Positions 45,901 to 57,900 of a stretch of DNA of 64,000 nucleotides are shown here, piece by piece. Each line of letters starts with the position of its first letter. Within the stretch, counting starts at the first letter, position 1. The notes beneath the pieces are model-generated. The model was not told the DNA's origin. It saw only the letters and a program-made list of their open reading frames with translations, and ran no database searches. The stretch covers positions 1-64,000 of the forward strand of contig CANTFG010000049.1 of the NCBI GenBank assembly GCA_947652605.1, given 5' to 3'. This DNA comes from Elmis aenea. Taxonomy: Eukaryota > Arthropoda > Insecta > Coleoptera > Elmidae. Both the position numbers and the translations under genes were made by a program.

Positions 45901-48900
45901 CTGTTACGTAGTACTACCATAAAAACCAAAAATGTAAATTTTCTTAAAACTTTCATATTACCTTTATTTGAAAAGATTTTTGCGCCAAATTTTCAGGATA
46001 GGAGAAGTAACCAATAAGGATTTTAAAAATGACATTAAAAATATTCTAGGCCTACTACTTTTCGCGCGGTCATAGCCAACTTTTGTTTTTCTTATGTACG
46101 CCATATTGGATTTTTGCATTTTTGAAATCTCCATAAAAAATGCTTTTCAACGATGTAAAGCACCGGTATGTTTAACCTAGGGAAAATATGAAAATTTGCA
46201 AAATTAAGGTTTCACCACAGTAGGCCTTGGTGTCGTGATTAAACAATTGCAACGACTGTTTCTAACAACTGTCAAATAATACATAATTTTTTTTTAGTGC
46301 GAACAAGTTAGTGATTTTCAAGTTTTCAATAGATCATTTTTCAAATAAGCATGGAAATGAAATGTTGGAGTGCTTTATTTTCTGTATGAGAAATGATATT
46401 ATGGCTGTAGAAATGTATTTCAATAAAACGTGAGATAGGAAAAACAATAGGTGTCGCTCGATTAACAGCCGGTACAATTTTAAGACGTTTCATGTATCAT
46501 CCTTATCGTGAACGCCCCTTTCAAGGACTTTAAAATAGTGATGAGATGAGAAGAATGGAATTTTGTCGATGGTTCATCAGAAAACATAATGTCTGATATC
46601 TTTCCAGGTATTTATTGAAATACATTTCTGCAGCCATAATATCATTTCTCATACAGAGAATAAAGCACTCCAACATTTCATATTCATGCTTGTTTGAAAA
46701 ATGATCCATTGAAAACTTGAAAATCACTAACTTATTCGCACTAAAAAAAATATGTATTATTTGACAGTTGTTAGAAATCGTCTTTGCAATTGTTTAATCA
46801 CGACACCAAGGCCTACTGTGGTGAAACTTTAATTTTGTAAATTTTCATATTTTCCCCCGGTGAAACATACCGATGTCTTACATGGTTGAAAAGCATTTTT
46901 TATGGAGATTTCAAAAATGCAAAAATCCAATATGGCGTACATAAGAAAAACAAAAGTTGGCTATGACCGCGCGAAAAGTAGTAGGCCTAGAATATTTTTA
47001 ATGTCATTTTTAAAATCCTTATTGGCCACTTCTCCTATCCTGAAAATTTGGCGCAAAAATCTTTTCAAATAAAGGTAATATGAAGGTTTTAAGAAAATGT
47101 ACATTTTTGGTTTTTATGGTGGTACTACGTAACAGGATGAATTATTGAAAATGTAAAACTGGATTATTGTTACGCATGTAATTGCGCAACTTTTTCCCCA
47201 TTTAACCGATTTTGTATTTCTAAGGGTTTCCGAGATACCCATGTACTTCATTTTAAACTGGACACCCTGTATAGTCGCATAAATAAATTGCATTTTCATT
47301 TATTTCCCAATCACAACACTTGTTGTGAAAGATGTAATAAATGTATGTACCTACAATAACAAAAATAATTGTCCTAACGAGTTGGCCATGAAGAGTAATG
47401 TTTGTTTTATCAATTTAACAAAGCTACTTTTTGCTAACATTAATATATTTTAACTGTTTAAAAAAAATTATGGAAATATTTAATCGCTTAAACTTTAGAT
47501 TGGTATTGAAATATATTATTCATATGTTTTATTACCACAAGTGGCTTATTATTGTTAGAAAAAACAAATGCTATTGATTTATGTAAATATGCAATAAGGC
47601 GTCCATAACAAATGCAAAAGCTGACTCATAGCTTTGTAAGTATGCCTTGGCATACCTGGTACTGCCGGGGAAATTACCTTAATCTCCAAAACTTTATGAC
47701 ATTATTTTTAAACTTAGAGATATGACAAAAAAAAACATTTTTGCGTTTATCAAGTTAACTATGCATTTTTCGAAACATCTAAATATCGCTATATTGCATG
47801 CAACTTTTGCTTATTGAAGCGAATCTCTATCTCTTATATTAAGCAAGATCATAGTGGCTCGAATCGAGTGGTGCCCTGTATAATGGGTGACAATAATCTA
47901 CATGTGCTGCTGTACGGATAACTTTGTTATTATGAAAGTTACATAGTCGGTTAAATTAGCAAAGTTGGCGAAATTTCAAGACGAATTTTGTGCCATTTTG
48001 GCTTTTGATCTACAACTTTAACTTTTTTAAGTATTGTGGAAAAAAAAAACGATTTTCTCAATGGTAACTAATTCAGTATATGTTAAAACCAAAATGTAAA
48101 ATGATTCCTGTAGATATTATTACGTAGAATTAGAAAAACATATTTAAAAAGTGATGAACATTAAATTTTTGAGATATAAGCCAAACTTAAATTTTTTTAA
48201 ATGGCAACAAAAGTTGGCTATGGGTTCATTAAAAACAGTTTTTTTTTCTTGTTTCATTGATGTATGAGTGTATGAGTTGCTAGTTTTATCTTTAAAAAAA
48301 AAGAGCAAATTATGACAATATCATTATTTTATTAAGTTTAATCGAAGTGGCTATTAAATAAAAACAAAAAAACAGATAAATATGCTAGCTATACTTTATT
48401 AAACACAAAAATTTAAGATAAGTTTCACATTTCATTATAATTTATCATTATTCACTTACTATTACTATAAACTCTAAATTATTACATGTGTTGTAGGTAT
48501 AGCTCCCTCTCTCTCTACAGGCAATACAAATTTGAGATCTGCACTTTATAAGAAAAAGGTTTCTTAGGCATATTACTTTTTTTTATTGAAATGTTCCTAA
48601 AACAGTCAACCCTAAAAAGAAAGTTTAAATGCAATTGATGAATTAAGATTAGCTATTTTAAAGACAGTTCATCAAATAAAAATATATGTGCCTAGGAAAA
48701 CATTATTATCTACAAAAAGCAGACTTCAAATTTGTTCCATAGTTTAAGGAGCTTCACTTTAAAAGCATGTTATAATTTAAATTTAATAGTAATAATGAGT
48801 GAATATCGGTTACATTATTTAATTACACAAGAAAACATTAAGCGTGATAAAATTACACCGCAAAAATTACACAAGGAAGACATTACACAGGAAAGAAGTT

Positions 48901-51900
48901 AGACATGGAAAAAATTACGCAGGGTACAAAATACACAAGGAATAAATTACACAGGAAAAAATTATACAGAAAAAATTACACAAGAAATAAATTACACAGG
49001 AAAAAATTATACAGAAAAAATTACACAAGGAATAAATTACACCGGGAAAAAATTACACAGGGTACAAAATACGCACAGAATAAATTACGCACGAAAGAAT
49101 TACACAAAAAAATTACACAAGGAATAAATTACACAGGGAAAAAATTACACAGGGTACAAAATACGCTAAGAATAAATTACACAGAAAAGAATTACACAAA
49201 AAAATTACACAAGGAATAAATTACACAGGGAAAAAATTACACAGGGTACAAAATACGCAAAGAATAAAATACACAGGAAAGAATTACACAAAAAAATTAC
49301 ACAAGGAATAAAATACACAGGAAAAAAATTACACATGGCTAAAAGTTATGAAATAATTTCTGAATCATTCTAAAACCAGCCGGTGACCTTTTTTTGATAA
49401 TTGGATACCTGTCTTACTGATATCAAAAAATCTTTAATTTAATGTGAAAAACTAATTACCAATATATTTTAATCGAATGAAAAGCAAATCCATGAAATAA
49501 TAAAAGGCAAACGATAATTGGAAGTCTGTAAAATATTTATTATTTTATAATTGTTACAAATAATCGATGTATCAAATTTTATTATAAAAATTTAATAAAT
49601 CAAAATTTGAAAAAAAAAAATTAATTATATCAATGTGAAATTTCGAATGTGTGCAAATTTCCGTTGTGAAATTTATTCCGTGTGTATATTTCTCTGTATA
49701 GTTTCTTCCTTGTGTAATTTCTTCTTTGTGTAATTTTTTCTGGTGTAATTTCATTTTAATACCGTGAAAATTATAAATTATTATGAAATGTAACAATTAT
49801 ATTGAATTATTTAATTTTCTTGTGTTTAATTAAGCGCAGCTAGTTTATTGATGTGATGTTTTGGTTTGTTTTGTTTAGTTTTGTTTTTTAATGGCCACTT
49901 TGATTAAACTTCATAAGCAATAAGCTTTTAAACTCTGCCGATTCTTCGTTTCGTTGTTGCAATATTTATCGTTATTTCGTATAGGTATCGCTATAATGAT
50001 GTCAATAGCTTCTTTAACAGTTCTTTTCGATTTTGGACCCCTACGTACGCTATAAAAAATTTTAATCCAAACAATTGCTAATGATTTTTCAACATTACAA
50101 AAGGATTGCACTTTGTAATGTGGTGATATTTTGTTACCGAATCAGAACGTTGTGAACGCCAGAGAAGGCCATCAAAAAAGTCCTAAAGCTATTCAAAATC
50201 TGGGCTTGTAGATGAGTAATATTATCTTTCGTTTCACGTCATGTAACAAAAAAGTAAACAGATAAAAATTTTGTACAGCGGAATTCGATAAGGCAATACA
50301 TGAAACAATGTTTCGTATATAAACCATTCTTTGTTTCACTATGGCATTATTAATTAATGTTTAGGTTACTGCCTGTGACACACATACATAAATAATTGCA
50401 ATAGCATTATTCTAATGAATTTGGACCGTCAGAGCGCCCTACATAATTGATAACAGGGTTATCAACAGGCTCGTGGTGTTAACATGTAACCTCTACAACA
50501 GACGCATGTATTCAAAATTTTGTCGGTAACATCTTATCCTAGAGTATGTTTTGTTCATCAGTTATTTTAAGAAATGATGGAATTACTATTTTGTAACTTC
50601 AATATTTCTCTCTCGATTAAACTTTTTTTTTTAAATATGTGTTTTCTGCTTGCCATGCGTGTGTAGCTTCTGAAGATGAAGGTCCAATGTCAGAATACAA
50701 GGTTTCACATTAGTAGGAATTAGGCCTTTGTTGACCTAGTGGACACATGATTTAAAATTAGTTTAGAGTAGACATACGGACTTTAAAATTGTTGTACAAG
50801 TTCTATAAATAAAGTTTGTATTGCTTCATTTCCTTGCAAGTTAGTCAATATTTATTAACAGAAATAACAACGATATACAAAACTAGTATTTCCTAATGAT
50901 ATAATTTCAATGAGTTTTATTGGTCATGGCAAAAAAAAACAATTTTTGGTCATATCTATAGCAGTTATGTTAATACAAATGTAATGTTTATTCAAGGTAG
51001 CCTTATTTTACTGCTTGTAATTGTGTAGTTTTCAATTTTAATATAACTTTAAAATGTTGTGTTTTTAGTTTTAACTTTGAGGGCAACGTTTTTTATTGCA
51101 CCGAAGTAAATGGTATCAGGCTCACCCTTTCATTCCTTTCTTTAAGAATGTAAACACACCAAATTTTAGACATGTAATATGAATACAAAATCTGATCATA
51201 CTTTTATAATCTTCCGCTTTCGTCAGAACGATCGTAACTGTGTTATTTTAAATGACACACCCTGCGTTTTTGTACATTTCTTAAAAAGAAGCAATTGTAG
51301 AAAACTGCATAATTTTAAAGAATTAATTTTCAATGTATTTTTTATCGTGTCCGGAGCATTCTTCGCCCACAATTCTTCGCCCACAATTCTTCGCCCACAA
51401 TTCTTCGCCCACAATTTTTCGCCTCCACAATTCTTCACCTCTACAATTCTTCGCCCACATTTCTTCGCCTCCACAATTCTTCGCCGCCACAATTTTTCGC
51501 CGCATACAAGCATATCACAAATTTTGTTTGTAAATGTGATTATTTTTATTTATATTTAAATTATAACAACATACGCTATTTATGTAGCAATTTTTAAACA
51601 TACTATCAAAAGACGAAGTATTGATATAAGGGCACTTTTATATTCTTCCGCTTTCGTCGGAACGACCGTAACTTTGTTATTTTAAATGAAACACCCTCCG
51701 TTTTTGTACATTTCTTAAAATAGGCAATTATTGTATAAAACTGCATAATTTAAAGAATTAATGTTCAATGTATTTTTTATCGTGTCCGGAGCATTCTTCG
51801 CCCACAATTCTTCGCCCACAATTCTTCGCCTACCAATTCTTCGCCACCACAATTTTTCGCCGCATACAAGCATATCACAAATTTTATTGGTAAATGTGAA

Positions 51901-54900
51901 TATTTTTATTTATATTTAAATTATAACAACATACGCTATTTATGTAGTAATTTTTAAACATACTATTAAAAGACGAAGTATTAATATACAAGAAACAACT
52001 TTACGCTAATGGCTAATATAAAATAATCTGTAAAAATAACGTCATAAATAAAAACAATCACATTTACAAACAAAATTTGTGATATGCTTGTATGCGGCGA
52101 AAAATTGTGGCGGTAAAGAATTGTGTAGGCGATGAAATGTGGGCGAAGAATTGTGGAGGCGAAGAATTGTGGGCGAAGAATTGTGGGCGAAGAACTGTGG
52201 GCGAAGAATTGTGGGCGAAGAATGTTCCTAGACCCATTTTTTATTTAATGTACAGTATAGTCCAAATTTGATGGGATTACATGGGTATCTCGAATAATAT
52301 TCAAGATAGAGAAACGGTTAAAATACCAAAAATGTGCAGTTGTCTAAGACCAATTCAGAACCGTCATTTAAAAAAAAATATAAGTTTTTGCAAGGATATT
52401 TTTATATCGTTTTTTTTTTTGGAAAAAACTAACGAAATAATATATATTTTTTTAAATTAAAATTGTTTTAATATACAGTCTACTAGTTGTCTTATAAACA
52501 GATTAAAATTATTTAGAAAATATATTTTTCTGTTATATTTTATTTTCGGTCAATGAGACCAACGTTAGCCTTTAAGTTCAAATTAAAAACGTTAGCCCTG
52601 AAAGGTTCACGTCAGACTGGCGCGAAGAATGGGAAGGTCAATGACATGGTGGTGGCGGTGGTGGGAGAACTGCGCGGCTTGTCAGATTAAAACGTTCTTT
52701 ACTTTTGGAATTACCCTCGTATATTATTATGAAAATGAGTCCCTATCTTAAAGTGTTTTAAAGTTTTCTCTTCCCTTTTTAATTTTAATAGCCGCATCAA
52801 TTGTTTGTCTTTTTTTCAGGTCAGCCCTGTGTCCCTGGTACAAGTGTAAAAGTTGACTGCAATACCTGCGTATGTGCACCTAACGGAAAATTAGGAGCTT
52901 GTACTTTAAGAGCATGCACTAGACCTGTTCGCAGTCCAGGTAATTTGCTTTGTTTTGATTTGTTTTAATTTTATTGGCGATGTTTATACGACTTTTCCGT
53001 AATTCACCTAGAGTAATGCGAAAACTCAGTTAAAGAGTCTAAAGCTGCGTTCACATAGAAAAGTATTGCATTGTATTGTATTGTATTGTATTGCAAGGTG
53101 CCTGCAAGAGTAGCGTTCACATAGAGGTATTTAGGGATTGTAATACCGGTAAATCGGTTTACCGGTAAATCGCAAAAAATGCTCTTCAAATTTTACCGGT
53201 AATTTGCCAGTTTTTTACCGGTAATTCAGGTAATTCCGGTAATTTTACAATATCCTTCTAATCATGATAAAAATCTAAATCAAATAATCAAAAAAAAATT
53301 GACGTATTTTCAAAGAGATAAAATAAGGGAAAAACACACAAATGGCATATGATTGTTTACTCACTACTCGACCAATAAGAATAGTAGAATCCGAAAGAGC
53401 TTTTTCCGCAGCTGGATTATTTAGTACAAAAATTAGGTCGCAATTAGGACATGATAGCTTAGATAAATTATGTTTTCTACGTACTTATTTTTAAGAAAAG
53501 TTTAAAATAAAAAGGTATTGTTAATAGTTTGACAACATATTTTATGTTATATCATTTTATATTTTATGTTCAGAATAGTTTTATTTTCATGTGTTTTTTG
53601 TAATGCTGGATTATATTTTTTGTAATATTTTTATCATATATATTGTTATTTTATATTGTATTATATTAATATTACATAAAAAAATATTACGTTGATAGCA
53701 GTAAACTAATATATTGCATGAAACTGATTGGGAAAGTTTAGGCTTCAACTATCTCAATCAATTCCATAATAAATAAATGCATATAAATATATTTATTTTT
53801 AATACGGTTGTCGGAGTTTATCCGGGTAATATTTAAATTGGCTCGACGTTTCGGCAAGCTCGCACTATAGGGGAGACGCGGATAAACTACGAAAACTATA
53901 TTAAAAATGTTAGTAACCGCAAAATTCTAAAAAGAAACATTACAATGTAAATATATATAATAATATGATTTACCGGTAAATTACCGGTAAACCGGTTTTG
54001 ATTGACAGTTTTACCGAATTACCGGTAATTCAAAAAGTCGGTAAATTTACAATCCCTAGAGGTATTGTAGTGGCAGCGCCAGCTACTTGTACACTAATGG
54101 CGATTCCCATTGCGCATACGCAGGGTTAATCCGTAAATCACTGTGATTGGTTCTAGTTATGGGGTATTACAAGAAGCTTGGAGTTTGTAAGGTCTTGCAA
54201 GCGGCTTGCAAAGCAATTAAACTACTTTGATTATTTGAACGCTAGCATTTGATAGCTTACGCTACAATACAATACAATACTTTTCTATGTGAACGCAGCT
54301 TTAGGTAATGAAGTCTACACCAGTGGTTCTTAACGTTTTAGTAGTTGCGGGCCCCTAAATATCCTACAATATTTTCGCGACCCCCAACTTTGTAGTAAAA
54401 AAAAATATTATGATTTATTTAAGAAGATATTTCTCCGATGATTCGAGTAAAATAAGGAGCAAAAAAAATCTTTTTTAAAGATTTTAATATTTTAAAGAGT
54501 AAAAACGTTTTATAAATTTTTCGTGACCCCACTTAAAATCTTTCACGGCCCCCCGGTTAAGAATCGCTGCTCTACACTGTATATGTAACTAACATTAAAA
54601 TAAATGTATATTTTAGATGCTGCAGATGAGTGTACAAAGGGTGAAACGAAGAAACAGGAGTGTAATTCTTGCATATGCGTACAACCCACTGGAGGAAAAG
54701 CTGTTTGGTCTTGCACAAAAAAAAATTGTGAAGCTCCAGGCTCTTCCAGGGTGACAAGAGGTAACATTTCATATTGAATTTTATCGTTCTTTCAAATTCA
54801 GTCGGAAAAATAATTTGAAGTCGCCACAAATTTTTATATATTTTACAGACACTGAAGCCGAATGTCAACCAGGAGAAACGAAGAAAGTTGACTGTAACAC

Positions 54901-57900
54901 GTGCAGTTGCTCACATAACCCACAAGGAAAATCCGTTTGGCGTTGTACATTAAAAGCTTGTTTACCTGCAGGAGGTCCCAGAACAACAAGAGGTACATGT
55001 TTGAAATTTGCCAAAAAATTATTGATTAAGACGATAGATTTACTTCGATTCCACTTTCGACAGTCGTTTTTTGTCAACAACAAGCATTTGTTAATTTCTT
55101 AACACACTATTGACATTTTTGTGGAAATATCTCGGGAAATATCAATTTCTATGTTATTTTAATAAGTAGTAAATAACTGTATGTTTCTTGAAACCTGAAA
55201 TAATTTCAATATAGTCACAGCCTACAATTAGTTTCTTACCAATAATTTGTGAGTATGGGTCAAATCTCAGAAATTCAGGGAAAAAAATCCGAAGCCCTCA
55301 TCAAGTAGGTAAACATAAAAGTACCTAACTAATAAAATCTTCTACTGATTTGATTTAATTTTCTTGGCGTAATTCACCTAACCGAGGGTAATGCGGAAAC
55401 TCAGTTAAAGAGTCTTATTTAATGACGTCTACCTACACTGTACAGGGTGGTCCAAATTGATGGGATTGCATGGGTATCTCGGTTAATATTTAAGATAGAG
55501 AAACGGTTAATGTACCAAAAATATGCAGTTTTGTGAGCCAAACTTAAAACCGTTTTCAAAAATATTTTATTATTTCCGGTTTTTGAGTTATTGAATAAAA
55601 AGTGTTTTTTTTTTGTCATATCAATAATGTGTAATAACCTTGCCGTTAAAAAGTTACCGTAACTCCTAAGAAAACGAAAATTTTACATTACAGTATTGTG
55701 GGAAAGACTGTATCAAACAACTTTTATTTAAAGCTTTTTTTGATAAATCTTTCCTATAACAAAATAAGTGGGAGTGTCATAAGTGATGCCTCACCCTGTA
55801 TATTTGGAATGAGAAAAAAATAGGGAATTTAAATAGGTTATATTTGCTTTGTTTTGATTTGATTTAATTTTATTGACGATGTTTATACAACTTTTCCGTA
55901 ATTCACCTAGGGTAATGCGTAAACTCTGTTAAAGAGACTTAGTTAATGAAGTCTAGACTGTATAAAATATGTAACTAACATTAAAATAAATGTATATTTT
56001 AGATGCTGCAGATGAGTGTACAAAGGGTGAAACGAAGAAACAGGAGTGTAATTCTTGCAGATGCGTACAACCCACTGGAAAAGAAGCTGTTTGGTCTTGC
56101 ACCAAAAAAAATTGTGATGCCCCAGGTTCTTCCAGAGTAACAAGAGGTAACATTTTATATTAAATTTTATCGTTCTTTCAAATTCAGTCGGAAAAATAAT
56201 TTGAAGTCGCCACAAATTTTTATATATTTTACAGACACTGAAGCCGAATGTCAACCAGGAGAAACGAAGAAAGTTGACTGTAACACGTGCAGTTGCTCAC
56301 ATAACCCACAAGGAAAATCCGTTTGGCGTTGTACATTAAAAGCTTGTTTACCTGCAGGAGGTCCCAGAACAACAAGAGGTACATGTTTGAAATTTGCAAA
56401 AAAAATTATTGATAAAGACGATAGATTTACTTTGATTCCTCTTTCGACAGTCGTTTTTTTGTCAACAACAAGCATTTGTTAATTTCTTAACACACTATTG
56501 CCTTGACATTTTTATGGAAATATAAATTTCTATGTTATTTTAATAAGTAGTAAATAACTGTATGTCCTGAAACCTGAAATAATTTCAATATAGTTATAGC
56601 CTACTACTAGTTTCTTTCCAATAATTTTTGATTTTGATTTAAATCTCAGAAATTCAGGGGAAAAAATCCGAAGTCCTCATTAAGTTAAACATAAAACTAA
56701 CTAATAAATACACTCGTTTATTAATTTGATTTAATTTTATTGGTAATGTTTATACAACTTTTCCGTAATTCACCTAGGGACCTAGGGTAATTGGAAACTC
56801 AGTTAAAGAGTCTTAGTTAATGAAGTCTAAACTGTATACATACAGGGTCTGTATAAATTGGCGGAAGCGCTACACGTAGCGATGTTCTTCGTAAAATTCT
56901 TAGTCGAAAATCTTAATACAAAAATGTTGTACCATGCTTGCTGTGTCTGCGAGAGGTCCTCAAAGTTTTGACATTCAGTCCTTTAATAAGCGTTATTATT
57001 TAATACTCCTATTTGTTAATGAAAAAGCTGCGATTTGGAATAAAAATAAATTTTGAATAACATTTTTTCCTAGATATTGTGTTTTTTTTTTTAAATTGGT
57101 GTTGCAAATATGATAATCACTGATTTGAATGAAAATAATACATATGGCAACATTGTCATTAGCTGTCATCTCTGTTTTTCTCGTAATTATTTCTTGTTTG
57201 TATTAGACGATACCTAAAAGAATGCAGCTATGTTTATGAACTGAAGGCTTTCAGTTCGAATAAATATTATAAACATCTAAGTAAAAATTGCTAATAAGAA
57301 AATGTCCAAACGCAAATCACTGGATGCAATGTTGCCAAATTTTTGTTTTTTTAAATGGTTCCTGAGGCCCTAGTATGGTACAACATTTTTGTATCAAGAT
57401 TTTCTTCTTAGAATTTTACAAAGAACATCGCCACGTGTAGCGCTTCCGCCAATTTATACACATCCTGTATGTAGCTAACATCAAAATAAATGTTGCAGAT
57501 ACAGATGAGTGTACAAAGGGAGAAACGAAGAAACAGGAGTGTAATTCTTGCAGATGCGTACAACCCGCTGGAGGAAAAGCTGTTTGGTCTTGCACAAAAA
57601 AAAATTGTGAAGCCCCAGGTTCTTCCAGAGTAACAAGAGGTAACATTTTATATTAAATTTGATCGTTCTTTTACAGTTGGGTCAAAAAAAAAATTTAAGT
57701 CACCACTATTTTTTGTATATTTTACAGACACTGAAGCCGAATGTCAACCAGGGGAAACGAAAAAAGTTGAGTGTAACACGTGCAGTTGCGCTCATAACCC
57801 GCAAGGACAATCCGTTTGGCGTTGTACATTAAAAGCTTGCTTTGCACCAGCAGGTCCCAGAACAACAAGAGGTAGAACATTGCTTCACATCTCTTGAAAT

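Larger units (their letters stand above)
47882..49916 (+). mobile_element. decayed DD41D-family relative carrying a minisatellite
   Basis: Left end TATAATGGGTGAC; inner block AAATGGCAACAAAAGTTGGC and the downstream stretch (TTGTTTCATTGATGTA, TTTATCTTTAAAAA) follow the arm of the intact element closely. The far arm is reduced to GGCCACTTTGATTAAACTTC at about 49890. Contains a transposase C-terminal relic and the 48857-49335 repeat array. Confidence 0.6.
53042..54301. mobile_element. TA-flanked element with AAGCTGCGTTCACATAG termini, in intron 2
   Basis: AAGCTGCGTTCACATAGAAA and its mirror, with TA on both sides. Inside each end is a run of TATTG / CAATA pentamers. The flanks GAGTC...GGTAATGAAGTCT match the uninterrupted GAGTCTTAGTTAATGAAGTC in the sister introns at about 55930 and 56810. 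Hosts the hAT element 53132-54058. Confidence 0.8.

Noticed and set aside
48857..49335. CRISPR-like regularly spaced repeats
   Set aside because: Units are contiguous and imperfect, with no uniform spacers and no cas genes; the DNA is eukaryotic. It is a minisatellite.
51356..51506. Possible CRISPR or coding repeat protein (FFAHNSSP repeats)
   Set aside because: 14-bp tandem units inside a palindrome; frames are open on both strands only because the unit lacks stops.
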